Source: Molossus alvarezi (lineage: Eukaryota > Chordata > Mammalia > Chiroptera > Molossidae). Taken from it: a stretch of 64,000 nucleotides of DNA. The notes beneath the pieces were generated by a model. The model saw only the letters and a list, made by a program, of their open reading frames with translations. It ran no database searches and was not told the origin of the DNA. The stretch covers positions 90,759,001-90,823,000 of the forward strand of contig CM073885.1 of NCBI GenBank assembly GCA_037176705.1, given 5' to 3'. Shown in pieces: positions 11,746-24,544 of the stretch (the stretch's first letter is position 1; each line of letters begins with the position of its first letter). The translations under genes were made by a program, and so were the position numbers.

Positions 11746-12371
11746 GTACCCTGTTTAACTCTAATGTTTTAGGTTTAATTTTTATACCCACCTGTTCTCT
11801 CCCTGTAAAAAGGAGTGCGAATTAGTTCAGTGACTAGATGGAGGTGAAATGGCATAGTCACCCTTTTATAAACTCCCAGTTGCTTCAAGGACACAATAGA
11901 GAATTTTGACATTTGCTAGGCTCTTCAGATGACCCAGATTTCTCAGATATCACAGTGTAAACCAGGTTCCTCTCAAGAGGATTTTGTTCTGGCAATGTGA
12001 AACTTCTCTCAAAATGTCTCACTTAAAGCATTTTCCACACTGGCTTCTACTACCTGTTCTGTCTTGTTATCATCAGCAACTTGAATCATAGAAATATAGA
12101 AGAACAGGAGGAAGAATGTCAAGAAGTTAGTTTTTTGTGGATTACTGGCAGCACCACTGGTGTACTCTTGAATTTTGGGCAGAGAAAACAAGGTGATCTT
12201 AGATCTGCTGGAGGGTGGGGGCTGTTTGTGTGTGTTTTAACCACTGTGTCTCCAGGCACCCAATGCAATGAAAAATACATACTTACTGGAATAACATATG
12301 TCATAAGGTGTTAGTAATATTACTGGCAGGTTGGCTACCTTTGGATTTTATTTTTTAAAAATGCAAGCTAT

Positions 12372-12685
12372 GCCCTGGCTCAGTCAGTTGAGCGGCATCC
12401 CATTGCACTGAAGGGTCGCCTGTTTGATTCCCAGTCAGGGCATGTGCCAGGTTTGCAAGTTCAGTCCCTGGTTAGGTTTAGTGAGGGACAGCCAGTCCAG
12501 GTTTCCCTCTCACATTGATATCTCTCTCTCCCTCTCCCTCTCCCTCTCCCTCTCCCTCTCCCTCTCCCTCTCCCTCTCCCTCTCCCTCTCTCTCTCCCTC
12601 TCTCCCTCTCTCTCTCTCCCTCCCTCCCCCCTCCCTTCCTCTCTCATCCTCTTGCTCTCTCAAATCAATGAAAACATGTTTTTTT
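12372..12685 (+). mobile_element. Ves SINE with long CTCCCT tract
   Basis: Imperfect TSD: AAAAATGCAAGCTAT (12357-12371) against AAAAATTCAAGTTAT (12686-12700). The head is shortened (GCCCTGGCTCAGTCAGTTGAG lacks part of the A-box side). The pyrimidine body has expanded to about 130 bp. Confidence 0.9.
12524..12650. repeat. (CTCCCT)n pyrimidine tract in the Ves
   Basis: About ten CTCCCT hexamers followed by CT dinucleotides and CCCTCC runs. It derives from the CT-rich body of the SINE. Confidence 0.95.
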
Positions 12686-12879
12686 AAAAATTCAAGTTAT
12701 TACATATTAGCATATATATTTATTGATGATTTTTGAGATGTATAAGAAATGAAAGAAATTAACCTACTTAATGCCAAATCAGAGCATAAACTTTCACCTT
12801 CACATCCATTTTTACTGTAACCTCAATCAAAGAACAGAGGCACCCATCGTTTTTTTTTCCCCTCAATGTCTAATCTTTT

Positions 12880-13127
12880 TTTTTTTTTTTTTTTTATCCT
12901 CACCCGAGGATATTTTTCCATTTTTTGTACCGATAGAGTGGGAGGGAGAGAGAGGAAGGGAGAGACAGACAGAAACATCGACGTGAAGGGACACATCGAG
13001 TGGCTGCCACCCGCACGACCAACCAGGGCCGGGGACAAACTGCAACCGAAGTACATGCCCTTAGCGGGAACCGAACCTGGGTCTCTCCAGACCGCAGGCC
13101 GACGCTCTAACTGCTGACTGGCCAGGG
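12880..13127 (-). mobile_element. Ves SINE, young-looking copy
   Basis: TSD CAATGTCTAATCTTTT at 12864-12879 and 13128-13143 (16 of 16). A pure T run (the A tail) and ATCCTCACCCGAGGATATTT lie at the left. The head at the right lacks several bases of the A box (CTAACTGCTGACTGGCCAGG on +), a small internal deletion. Confidence 0.95.
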
Positions 13128-13143
13128 CAATGTCTAATCTTTT

Positions 13144-14204
13144 AATCATCACTTTTGGGATCAAGTGTACTTGCTCTGTCTCTCTCTTACCGTTCTTCAT
13201 TTTTAGTCTTTGTAAATTGTCTGTATCTGCCTTTATGAGAGACAGCAACAGACCATTGGTCAGTTTTGCTGGAAATAGAATCCATTTCTATGACCCAGTA
13301 ACCTGAATCAGGACCTCGAGGCATCCACATCCATAAAAGCCCTTGAAGATATCCTTTCAAAACAAGCTTGGGACTTTGGAGGTGAGGCCAAAGCCTGCTC
13401 TTGACTGTCAGCTCCACGGAGGACATCCGGCCACTTGGAAGTGAACTGAAAGGCCAATTTATTAAACCTTACTTCTGGCGGGGTAGCAGGTGCTTTTATT
13501 ATCTTTGGCTACTCCTGACCCTTCCACTGGCTGCAGCATTCTTTCCAGAAGCTGTATAGCATTTTACGAGGGAGAACACATTCTTTCCTACCTTGGGGAA
13601 CATCAAAGTAGATGAGAGACATTGTTTTTGTTTTGCTCCTTTAAATCAGATGCCTCGCCTGCTTATCAGTACAGAGAAGAAAAAGTACACTAGCTCCTTG
13701 GGGATTTGGCTTTCGGGAAGTGAGATTTTTATCCGTGGGACCAAAGGATCATTAGCAGCACAATCTGAACAATGAGATTCCACAGTCTCGAGGCCAACAT
13801 CCATGGTTCTCATGCAGTACCTGAAATTAATGCAAAAATGTCACAATACATTCAAATAGAAGGAAGGGAGTTTTAAAAGCCAGTAAATTATCCTGCATCA
13901 CATATCAGTTAGTTTGAAAGAAAAATTAAATATCTTAGGTATAATACACACATGTATAAGAAAATTCACAAAATTGGAAGTAAAGGAGGCCTTGGGGTCG
14001 CCTTTTGAGTTTCAGGACAAGGGTGGAGCCTTTTGGAAGCTATGTGAGCTGTATTGGGCTGTAGGGGGCAAGCAGAAGGAGCCGGGCACTGAGCTGCCTG
14101 ATGTATGCAGCTGAATTGTCCCTCATCTGGAGGTTTTGAAGAACAGAGTAGCCTTGACTTTCTTGTTGCTAGCTTACTTATAATTAAATAGTAAAATTAC
14201 CATG
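13144..14204. other. Single-copy-looking intron DNA
   Basis: Moderate GC, no recognised repeat. Two 60-66 codon frames have no recognisable product. Confidence 0.5.
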
Positions 14205-14415
14205 TATAATAATAACACAAACACTTATTAAGAATTTACTATGGGTCTGGCCCTATTATAAATACTTTACATATATTAGTTCATTTCATCTTTACAGTCA
14301 GCCAACCAATCGACAAATGTATATGTATATATACATATACATATAGATATATGTTACATAGCTATATACAACAATGTACCAAATCTAGAAATGAGATGAG
14401 GAAACAAGTTTCTTT
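14205..14415 (-). mobile_element. MIR SINE, interrupted by an AT microsatellite
   Basis: + strand: CACTTATTAAGAATTTACTA, TGGGTCTGGCCC, TACTTTACATATATTAGTTC and ATTTCATCTTTACAG, then a TATATG-rich run (14318-14370), then GAGATGAGGAAACAAG. This is the reverse of the MIR 3' half (cttattgagcgcttactatgtgccaggc..tttacatgtattaactcattt). Confidence 0.8.
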
Positions 14416-14834
14416 ATAGATATTCATTATGATAATGTGCCTGATGAATTTTAGGGAGATCGTGTACACTACATTTTCCAAATGTATTTCAAACCTCGTT
14501 GTCATAGTGCTTCTCATGGAATTGGTGCATGTGCTTGGGGAAATGCGAATTTAATTGTTGAATTCATGTCTAGCTCTGAGTCCAGGGGATTCTTCAATGA
14601 GTGAGCAGTTCGTGGGGTGTCATGCGGTATCAGAGCTACAAGCAGATCCTGGCACAAGCATTGGGATATGAAGGGGTGATGATGTGGGAGCCAGCGATAG
14701 CCTTTTTCTACTCTGAGGAGACTGAGCGCCATTATTTTTAAGGATAATAAAGAACACATGAGATTTCTGTACCGATGCTTTCTCTGCCTGGAGCTCCCAC
14801 CTCTGACCACCCTCCATCTGAAGTGACTTATTTT

Positions 14835-15120
14835 TAGCATTCGATCTAAACTGAAATATTATTTCTTCAGGGAAAATCTTTCCTAAGTCCCTGTCTTGTC
14901 CTTGGTTATAGTCCTTCGTCATAAGCTTTCTTAGAATGCTGCTCCATTTCTTTATAACATTTCTCCACTGCTTTGCCCCCATCCGTGTGACTGACCTGTG
15001 CAAATCTGTCTCCTCTGTTGTACTCTACAGCTCACAGTCTCCTCTGACTCACGAGAGCAAGAGGTCAGGTCTGCGTGATGGGTACTGACCTGTCATTGTG
15101 CGTCCAGGGAAACTGTGCCT
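14835..15120 (+). mobile_element. L2 3' fragment
   Basis: Follows the L2 3' order: TTCAGGGAAAATCTTTCC, TGTAACATTT-like spacing, CACAGTCTCCTCTGACTCAC, GAGAGCAAGAGGTCAGGTC. Diverged, so medium confidence. Confidence 0.55.
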
Positions 15121-16540
15121 ACGTGTTTGCTTGGCCTTTACTGGGAGAATACGAGCAGTGGGCGTGTGCGGTTTGCCGTGATGTATCTGCACTTACCTCT
15201 TGTGAGGGGGGCCTGTACTGTTTGTGCTGGGTGACCCAGGAGGGTTCTCGTGATCGTGGTTGGATTCATAACATCAGCTTTGCCACGTCCATTGCCAGGC
15301 CAGTGTCCAGACCCACCCCTGTCCCTCCACGGCATACCCTTCAGATAGCTTGGGTAAGAAAAGTGTTTCACCTCCAACTCTCCTCCCTAACCTCCTTTTC
15401 CGTGCAAGACCTGGGGCGTAATGCGGGCAGTTCTCCCTGCTCCCGGCTCCAGCGCTGTTTATGCCACAGACTTAGATCGACCCAAAGGTTCTTTTTTTCA
15501 ATCACCTGGAATAAAATGAATTGAATCAGACATTTTAGAACATGAGAATAACAATTTAAAAAGAGATGGTTTGATTACGTATCTGCTTATTTTACTGAAG
15601 ATAGATTTTTTTTAACTAACCTTCATAAGCTGGCAGACTGCTTATGCAATCCCATAATTATTTGAGGGTTAGTGTCATCTTTAAGGATTAACTAAATATA
15701 ATGTTGCAAATTTGTGCTTTAAAAATTAGCAGTGTTTGGCCATTGCTCTATGAATGTTCAGTGTTAAAATTTAGTTTTAATTTGATGGAAAAGTGATACT
15801 TCATGCATCTCAAATACAAACCCAAACTACATTGTACTAATAGTTATCCTTTGTTTATCATCCGATGGTGGCCAGGTGTACAAATTTTCCAAAAAAAAAA
15901 AAGAAAAGAAAAAGTACATTTTACTTTCCAGTTTTAGAAATTGAGAAATTTTAGAAATTTAATGGAAATCTTTTCACCTCTTTGAGTGGGATGTGGGCCT
16001 CACTGTCCCTCGTCTAATGACCCGAGCCCGTGTTCCTGTTGCTGTGAGCTGTCTGTCTATTTCGCTGTCAGCCGGCCTCCAGTGGACCGTCCACGGCACC
16101 ACCCTCTAAATGACTTGTCTGTCTCGTCAGAACGAAGAGCGCCAGAGAGGAGCAGCTGTGAAAGCTGATTAAATCATTTACCTTGTTCTTGTTCAAATTC
16201 AAAACCAGTAAGCCTGGGTCCAGGGCTCCCTGGCAAAGCGAAGTGCCCAGGGGTTTCAGTTCTGAGTCGCTGTTTGCCAGACATGGGGCCACTCTCCCCG
16301 TAGCTCCTTTCTGAAGAGGCAGACTGAGAGGGAAGACCGAGGGGTAGGGTTTGGGAGACAGGGCTGCCCTCCTGGTTCTGGCGGGGCCTAGCACGCGACC
16401 ATGGATGGATCCCTTAACATGTTCTGGGCAGCGACCTACTCGTCTCTGAAAGGAGAAGATAAAATAATCTCTGGAGATTTCTCCTCTAAAGTTGATGATT
16501 CTTAATTTTTGGTAAAACCATTTTAGTTTCTGTCATAGTC
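15121..16540. other. Single-copy-looking intron DNA
   Basis: Contains a GC-richer part (15130-15480) with a 149-codon + frame (15075-15524) of no recognisable family, partly over L2-derived sequence. The rest is AT-rich with a short A run at 15890. Confidence 0.5.
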
Positions 16541-16763
16541 TTTATTTATTTATTTTCTTTCCTATATTGATTTTAGAGAGAGAAGAAGTCAGAGGAAGGG
16601 AGAGATAGAAACATCGATGAGAGAGAACATCGATTGGCCGCCTCCTGCATGCCCCCCACTGGGGATCAGGCCCACAACCTGGGCATGTGTCCTGACCGGG
16701 AATCAAACCAGCAACCTCTTAGCGCATGGGTCAGTGCTCAACCACTGAGCCACACCGACCGGA
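16541..16763 (-). mobile_element. Ves SINE, short-tail class
   Basis: On the minus strand: GTCCGGTCGGTGTGGCTCAG, then GGTTTGATTCCCGGTCAGG, GTTGTGGGCC and a GATGTTTC-CT body with TCAATATAGG near the end. The left border is AT-rich (TTTATTTATTTATT on +) and no firm TSD is seen. Confidence 0.88.
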
Positions 16764-18609
16764 CTGCTATCATATTCTTAATGTATGCAGTACATGCATC
16801 CATTTTCATTAATTCATTAAAGTAATAAACGAACATGTAGCCTTATCATGAAATGTAAGAAATTTACTGTCTGTGATAATGACAGTTTTATTCAGAGTGA
16901 GACAAAGAGTGTGAAGTGCATTTTTTCTGTTTCCAAGCTACACAGCCACGCACCTAATTACTGTTGTGTGGATAACGTCGGAGTGCCTACCAAACCTTCT
17001 AGTAGCTATCAGTGACTAGTAATCTGTCAAGGTGGAATGCAGGATAATATGTTTTTATACAACAATCATGAGGCTCTCATTAATTATTAGCACCTATAAT
17101 TGCTTGATGTGAACATTTATTTTAAAACTTCAAAATTATATACAACAAAATAATGATTTAAAATACCTTTAGGATGTCTATACACAGAAGTTTGCTGCAT
17201 TGGAGTTAATGATGTATAAAGTAATTTCTTACTACTTCTGCCTTTTTAATAGATCATCTGTTATTCTAATTAAAATGCGAAGAGAATTTTCTGCCACAAG
17301 CATCACACTGAGTTGCATAGCTGATGATTTATTAAAGACTTCTTTAGCAATATCTGATACAGAACATCAATATACTTATATGCCCAAAGAAGAATTTATA
17401 GTCTAGCTTTATTTCCCAAAGGGAAGGCAAGTTGACATGAATGTTTCTTTGTCTTGCAGTATTTCATAGCCAAAATCTACCATTTCCCCTTTAGTCCAAA
17501 CTTTAATTCCTAAAGATTCCAAGCAGACCTCTCTTTGATGAAATACGTTCCTTCCTTCCTCAGATATATTTTTCCTGTAGTTTTCTTGGCTGTAATACAA
17601 ATAAGGGGGTAAGGCAAAGGTCCCGATTTAAAATTATGAATGAAAGCAATTGTTGGGATTTTGAACTTAACGCTGAAGAGAGTGGCTAAAAATCGGAGAT
17701 TTATGCCAAAAAGAGAGTCCCCGGGTCAAATTCTAGATCTGCGGTTATGAAAGCGAGAGTGGAATAAATTAAATTCCTGTCTTGAACGATAAAAGGAAGA
17801 AGTATTTTTGGCATTAAAGTGGAAGAGCAGGGCTAACTAGAGGGACTCCTGTGTGTCTAAATTTGGACCTTGAAGATTTCTGAAGTTGATAGACCCCCAG
17901 GGTCAGGCACCCCTTTTCGAGGGGAGCACTGGGTTCGTGGAGCGGAGAGTCCTAAGACTGCAGGTGCTGGTGTGAGAGAAAGACCTGCAGAGGGAGCAAG
18001 GCAAGGAGCCCTGTTGCCAGCTGGGATTATCTGCTTGGGGACAGCATGTCTGTGGCCAGAAACTGCTCAGTAGAATGGAGCATGCATGTGCCACTGGCCC
18101 CACTGTGGACCGTTCTGCTGCTTTCCACGGCTTAGGAAATGTATAATGGATCTTATTTCAACACTGTAGCTGTCATGTAGTCTTCATCATGTCAGAAACT
18201 GGAATTTTTCAAAGGCTTTTAAGAAATCCTTCCTGAGAATAGGTATTACAGATTTATTTTCATGAATCACATCTTTTGGGCTGAGTGATCAATGATTCTA
18301 CCAAGGATTCATAATAAAACTTGCTACTAGGAAGATAGCGAGGTCTTACCTTTGATAGTGGTTCTTTGATAGAATGGCATTCGTTCACTTTCTGCCTTGC
18401 TTGGAGGGGGTGGAGGGAGTTTGGGTAGAAGAGGAAGAGTTTTTAACTTTTTTTCCTGGTTTCTGTTTTCTAAGATTACATTTAGAAACTAGTCACATAG
18501 GTATGTGATCATAGTATGAAATTCTTTCTATGTATCTTCTTTTGAGGATATGAAATAATCAAATAAAAGACTCTGCACCCAAATTAAATACATTTCAGAA
18601 ATATACCTC
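16764..18609. other. Single-copy-looking intron DNA
   Basis: No element recognised. AT-rich to 17800, then more balanced. Candidate ground for conserved noncoding sequence. Confidence 0.5.
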
Positions 18610-18818
18610 CCCCTGGCTGGTGTGGCTCAGTTGGTTGGACGTTGTCCTGTGCACCAGAAGGTCTGAGGTTCCCATTCCCAGTCAGGGCACATACTTAGGT
18701 TGCAGGTTCAACCCCTGGTCTGGGTGCATATGGGAGGCAATCAAAGGATGTATGATCCTCACATAGATGTTTCTCTCTCTGTGTCCCTCCTTCCCCTCTA
18801 AAATCAATTAAAAAAATT
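18610..18818 (+). mobile_element. Ves SINE, outer member of a nested pair
   Basis: Head CCCTGGCTGGTGTGGCTCAG. The body ends CCCCTCTAAAATCAATTAAA. A second Ves landed in its A-tail, so a short tail remnant reappears at 19161-19190. Confidence 0.9.
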
Positions 18819-18891
18819 TTTTTAATCTTCACCGAAGGATATTTTTTCATTTATCTGCAGATAGAGTGGGAGGGGGATAGAGGAAGAAAGG

Positions 18892-18943
<52 letters not shown>

Positions 18944-18969
18944 TCAACGTGACAGGGACACATCAACTG

Positions 18970-19001
<32 letters not shown>

Positions 19002-19160
19002 TCAACGTGACAGGGACACATCAACTGGTTGCCTCCTGCATGACCCTGACCAAGGCTGGGGACAAACCGCAACCGAGGTACATGCCCTTGGCCAGAATTG
19101 AACCCAAGACTCATTGGTCCACGGGTCGATGCTCTACCACTGAACCAAGCCAGCCAGGGC
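18819..19160 (-). mobile_element. Ves SINE, inner member of a nested pair, with internal duplication
   Basis: Inserted into the tail of the preceding Ves; its target duplication is TAAAATCAATTAAAAAAAT (from 18799) against TAAAATCAATAAAAAAAT (from 19161). Inside, a 58-bp unit of (GA)n plus GAAACATCAACGTGACAGGG is present twice (ends at 18970 and 19028). This makes the copy longer than usual and is probably slippage on the GA runs. Confidence 0.92.
18898..18938. repeat. (GA)n microsatellite
   Basis: Uninterrupted AG run inside the nested Ves; a second, shorter run lies at 18971-18996 in the duplicated unit. Confidence 0.95.
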
Positions 19161-19190
19161 TAAAATCAATAAAAAAATGTAAAAAAGAAA

Positions 19191-21880
19191 ACTAGATTTC
19201 CAAATAATATAGATTATTCACCTTCCCCTCTTTCATTTACACTCTATAACTTGGGTTTCTCAGTAAAAAATTAATATTGATGTGTCCCTGTCTCTGTACT
19301 CCTGGACAAGCACTTAGGGAGTATGTTGGCCAAGCGAGGAAGTGGTAGCCCTTCTCCATTTCTGTGCTCATTGAGGGTGACCAGGCGCCACGCGTAGACC
19401 GGAGAGTCCTTGGAACCGGCTCAGGAATGCCCTTCGGGGAGAAGAGTGCAGTCTTCAGCTGCCTCCTGTGTCCTGTTATTGAGCAGAATCATTTAATTTC
19501 AGAACTTTCATTACCTTTCAGCAAAAGTAAACTGGAAGTGTGCTTTCATTTCCTAATCAGGCTATGTCTCTCTCTCTGCCCCTCTCTTTTTTCCCTTAAC
19601 CGAGTCATGGATTAATTTGTTTCTGGTTTTGCTTGCTCCTTGCCTTTTGTGATTAGCCTCAAGGATGGAAAAGCACCCCTTGTTCCTCAGAGTTCCCGTT
19701 GGCCAGGTCGTATTTCAGCGACTCATTAAAACATGTATTTATTCTACTCTGGAGCACATTGTCTGGCCAGCCATGAATTTATAGTGAAATGTAACAGTAA
19801 ATTGTGCTCTGTGGTCAGAAATGCCAAATGATACACACAGCAACCGCGCGGTCTCCAGCACAGGGCAGAATTGAAGAGCTTAGGACCAGTGCCGGGATTG
19901 TTGGCCGTATTTTCACAGTGGCCAGTTTTGTTAGCGTCGAACTTGGAGAGAGCTTGAAAGCACTTATTTCAGATGTTTGCGCTCACAGCCGCAAAGCCCC
20001 GAGAAACGCTGAACTGATCTTGTAATAAGCTCCAGCTGAGTTTACAAGTCTCTGAGCCTTTCTGAAAGCCTGTTTAGCTTAATGAGGGTTTTCGGATTTC
20101 AAAGCTCACACACCTTCACATAGAAACAGATGATTATGACCAAATTAGGGAATGTTGGTCCATGAATGTTTTCCCCCAATATGTTCTCCTTTCCGTTGTC
20201 AGGCATTGTTCCATTACACTTTTCACCTTCCAGACATCATTTTTTTTTTTAAGTATAATTTTTCAAAGTCTTTTTGTATATAGTTTCTATGCAAGCAGAT
20301 TGTTATGTTTCATAAAAGCAAAGATCTTATTGTCTTAACAGTCAAAGATAAATATGCACATACATTTTTCTGTTCAATGCAAAAAGGTACAATCTGAAAA
20401 AAAATTGAGCCCACAGCTTCTGCTGCCATGACAACTGTCCCAAGGGTCTGGCATCCACCTTCACCCCTGTGCCTGGCTTCACAGGGCTCTCCACCTGTCT
20501 CTGAATGGCTTGTTAATGAAGAAAGAACAGCCACGTCTCTGACCCAGTAAGAAGGAAAGTGAACAAGAGGATATCCTCACCTCCGTTGTTTATATATTGG
20601 GCAGATAACCTTCACGAACATTTACAACGCTGTTTTCATTTTTAAAATCTAGTCATTTTAAATAATACCTTTAATGTGTGTGGCATATGCTGGTATCAGT
20701 CTACCTATTCTTTTTTTTAATGTTTTTTGCATCACCCTTAGGAATATAAGAATTGGGATGTGAGGCATTCAGACCTTACATGAACACCAAATCATTTATT
20801 ATATCCTACTCGTGGTTTTACAAAGAGGCACGACACAGAATGTGGTGGTCCATCGTCAGAATACAGGACCATAGGTAAACGGACTATGGAGATGTTCTTG
20901 AAAAGCAAAGGGTGTGTGGGTGAGGCCAGGCTGCACTGAAGCTGGGCTGAGATGCCGGAACCCTTGTCCTCTAAGGATGTTCTTCAGTTTTCCCACCTTA
21001 CGCTTGTACCTCAGGAGCACAGCGACGGATTTTAGTTAGCAGACACTGAAAAGTTTAGCTGTTCTTCAGGGAAACAGTTGCTGTTTCATATCTCTTCATC
21101 TCCGGCTGTTATTTTCTTACTCCAACCCAAGCACTGAATCCCTTCAATTTACTTCTCCTTTGAGTCAGAATCAGCTACCCATGGTTATACAAAGGATACA
21201 GTAATAGGGTCTGTGCATTAATGTATTATATTTTGAAGAACTTTTATATTCTATTCAGGGGTTGTCCTTTAACAGTTAGAGCTTAACCCAGTGTAGCTCA
21301 AACTGCGGTTTGAGAGTTATATGATCCTTGTTACATTTTATATCTTTATATTATTACTAATCTTAAAAATGTACTCTTACTAAGTACACTCACATTTTTA
21401 ATTTACTTATCTTGTATATACAATTTACACCAAATTAAATGTACCTAAAGGTTGGTAGAAAAGATTAGTATTCTGTTTCAAAAGCACATGAGTCTTTTCC
21501 TTTCACTCACCAGTTGTATCTGGTATGGAGATGCTTTCTTTCCTGGTTCAAAAAAAACGGAAAACAATACAAAATGTATATTTGTCTGTTGTAGATGCTG
21601 ATCCCCGAGAGAAGGGTAACAAACACGTTATCCACTGCAAAATCATCTGAGCTTTCTGCCTGGAAGCAGGATCCCTGTGGTAGCGTAGGGAGAGAGAACC
21701 CAAGCCGAGCCTTGTGGGGTTGTGAGGAGGAGACAGACGAGAGCTCAAGGAGACCAAGTCAGTAGGATTTTCAGGGGAGGAATACTGGAAAGGTGGGACC
21801 TGTACACACAACAAACTCCAGAAACCTGATTAGGGCCACTTGAGGATTGGACTGAATACAAATCTGTGTATGTATAGGGT
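19191..21880. other. Single-copy-looking intron DNA, 2.7 kb
   Basis: No Ves, L1 or L2 recognised. A 12-T run at about 20241 is followed on the minus strand by a 74-codon frame (20534-20310) ending in an A-rich context. It could be the tail of a decayed retrocopy but matches nothing I know. Confidence 0.45.
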
Positions 21881-21889
21881 GGAAATCTG

Positions 21890-22365
21890 TAAGGCTGCTG
21901 GGAAGCTATGGAATGAACACCTTGCAGAGCTCACATTGGGCTGAGAGGCAGTTGAATTTCTACCAGGCAAACAAGGAAAGTTTTCACTGAACACTTGAGA
22001 CATTCCATAGAGATGTTCAAAGAGTCATGCATTAGTAGTAGGGCTGAACTGCCCGAGAGCCAATGCTACTCAAGAGCTGCCCTAACAAAGCTTAAAAATA
22101 AGTCTTGAAAAGGTAAACTGATCTAGAAGTACCTCATGTTTAGCCAAAACAAATATCAACAGTTTTTAAAGGAAAGCCACAATGTCTAACTGCTAACATT
22201 AATTCCAAATATCTGGCATCTAATTTAAAAAGTACACCAATGAAAAAGCAGGAAAGTGTGACCTATACCAAGATTAAAAGAGTGAATGGAAACAGACCAG
22301 AAATGATAGAAGTGATGGAGTTAGCAGCAAAGAACTTTTAAGGATTTATGTGAAAATGTGAAGTG
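21890..22365 (+). mobile_element. L1M 5'/ORF1-region fragment
   Basis: AAAAAGCAGGAAAGTGTGACC, CAGACCAGAAATGATAGAAG and GATGGAGTTAGCAGCAAAGA follow an old L1M leader/ORF1-region consensus. It joins abruptly to ORF2 3' sequence at 22366, indicating an internal deletion. Confidence 0.65.
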
Positions 22366-22751
22366 AAAGACTGTATACTGAAAACTATAATACATTGCTG
22401 GAATAAATGAAATTAAACACAGATAGATGGAAAGACATCCCATGCTCACATATTTGAAAAATTAATATTGTTAAAATGGCCACGTTACCCAAAGACATCT
22501 ACAGATTCAGTGCAATCCCTATCAAAAGCCCAATAGCATTTTTAAAAACAGAAATGGAAAAAATTCTTTCTAAAACGTATATAGAACTACAAAAGACCGC
22601 AAATAGTCTAAATAATTCAGAGCAAGAAGAATGGCATGGCACTTCTTGATTTCAAAATATATTATGGAAATTAACTGTCTATCTGTTTTTATGTTACTAA
22701 CATAAAACATAGATCAATAGCCAGACTAATCAAGCATAAAAAGAGAGAAGA

Positions 22752-22822
22752 CATAATAATCTAATCTAATGTAATAATCTAATAAATGTAATAATCTAAT
22801 AAATGTAATAATCTAATAAAGA
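22752..22822. repeat. 17-bp minisatellite, ~3 copies
   Basis: ATGTAATAATCTAATAA repeated nearly exactly three times inside the old L1M. Local slippage. Confidence 0.85.
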
Positions 22823-23654
22823 GACATTACTACAGACCCTATAGACATTAAAAGAGGTGTTATGGAAATAATATGAAAAAAACTCTCTACCCATAAATTT
22901 GATATCTTGGATGAAATAAATAGGTTCCTTGAAAGACACAAATTTCAGAACTCCCTTAAGAGGGAATTGAAATCTATCTAGTGTTATATCTATTAAGGAA
23001 ATTGGATATGGTGTTTTAAACCTTCCCAAGAAGAAAAATCCAGGCTAAGATAGCTTTGCTGGAGAACTCTACCAAGTATTTAAGGAAGAACTTATACAAA
23101 TTCTCTACAAATCTTTCAGAATATGCACACACAAAGATGTACCTCAATTCATATTTTTTTTGCTTCATTCATAAACTACCTTAAAGTGGATCATAGACAC
23201 AAGTCTAAAATCCCAAACAAAATTTGTAGAATAAAACATAGGAGAAATTTTGTTTATGCAAATACTACATATACAAAAAACATATTCCATAAACAAATGT
23301 TTGATAAATTGGGCTTCATAAAATGAAGACCTTCAGAAACAATGTTAAAGGAAAGAAAAGACAAGCCACAGACTGGAAGAAAATGTCTATGAAATACATA
23401 CTGTACATATAACTTTTATCTAGAATATATAAAGAACTCCTAGAAGTACACAATAAGAAAACAATTCGTTTTTAAAAATGAGCAAAGGAGTTGATCAGAT
23501 GTGTGTAAGTGTTAAGCACATGAAAAGTTGCTTAACATCATTAGTTATTGGGGAAATGCAAATTAAAACTACATGATGCCATTAAATACTTACTAGAATG
23601 TCTAAAATAATAACAAGTGACAGTATGTGAAGTGCTATCAAGAATGCAGAGAAC

Positions 23655-23907
23655 TTGCCCTGGCCAGTGTGGTTCAGTTGGTAGAGCGTTGGCCTATATA
23701 CCAAAGGGTTACGAGTTCGATTCCCAGTCAAGGACACGTACTTGGGTTTCAGGTTCATCCCTGGCCCCAGTCGGGCGAATACTGGAGACAACCAATCGAT
23801 GTGTCTCTCTCACATAGATGGTTCTCTCTCTTACTCTCTCTCTCTTACTCTCTCTCACTCTAACTGAAGATAAATGGAGAAGTATCCTTAGTTGAGGATT
23901 AAAAACA
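23655..23907 (+). mobile_element. Ves SINE inserted in L1M
   Basis: TSD AAGAATGCAGAGAAC (23640-23654) against AAGAATACAGAGCAAC (23908-23923). Both flanks are L1M 3'-region sequence that rejoins across the SINE. B box GAGTTCGATTCCCAGTCAAG; tail TATCCTTAGTTGAGGATTAA. It is the last Ves before the exon. Confidence 0.93.
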
Positions 23908-24544
23908 AAGAATACAGAGCAACTGGAACTTTCACACTTTGCTGGTGGGAATGCAAAATGATACAGCCACTTTGCAAAAAAGTTCAGCAGTTTCTTATAA
24001 AGTTATCCAGATACTTTCATACTTCCAGAGAAGTAAAAACTTACTTACACACACAAACCTCTACGTGGACATTTTTAGAAGCTTTATTTGTAATAGTCAA
24101 AAACTGGAACTAACTCAAATGCCCCTTAAGGGAAAAGGATACTTGGGGTACATTCATACATTGCAATGGAACACTCCTTAGCAGTAAAAAGCAACAGCAT
24201 GAACACATCTCAAATTCATTATGTGAAGTGGGGGAAAAAGCCAGATTCAAAATTATGAATTTTATGAGAGATTCTTGAAAAGACCAAATCATAGGGACAC
24301 AAAAACAGTTCAGTGGTTTCCAGGGACTGAAGCACAGGGGAACACTGACTGCAAAGGAGCATGGAGACATTTTTTAGATGTTGGAACTATTCTATATCTT
24401 GGATGTGTTTGTGTATACTGTATATATAGCATGTCTTTATGGTATGCATTTTTCAAAACTTGGAGAACTGCACACTAAACATGTACATTTTATTGTTTGT
24501 TAATTATACTTTAGTCACTTACAATAGTATAAAAGATAAATTTA

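Larger units (their letters stand above)
22366..24520 (+). mobile_element. L1M ORF2 end and 3'UTR
   Basis: Begins ACTGAAAACTATAATACATT; then GATGGAAAGACATCCCATGC, AATATTGTTAAAATGGCCAC, GTGCAATCCCTATCAAAAGC (ORF2 distal part). The 3' part has GCTGGTGGGAATGCAAAATG, GATACAGCCACTTTGC and GGTTTCCAGGGACTGAAG. A Ves splits it at 23655-23907. No open frame remains. Confidence 0.88.

Noticed and set aside
12823..13248. 141-codon minus-strand frame
   Set aside because: It reads through a Ves; nearly the same peptide appears from the Ves copies at 10.3 and 42.7 kb.
15075..15524. 149-codon plus-strand frame
   Set aside because: It begins in L2-derived sequence, has no domain or flanking splice evidence, and is Ser/Leu/Cys-rich as expected from composition.
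22752..22822. Regular short repeats as a CRISPR-like array
   Set aside because: The units are contiguous 17-bp tandem copies without spacers, in a mammalian L1 fossil.
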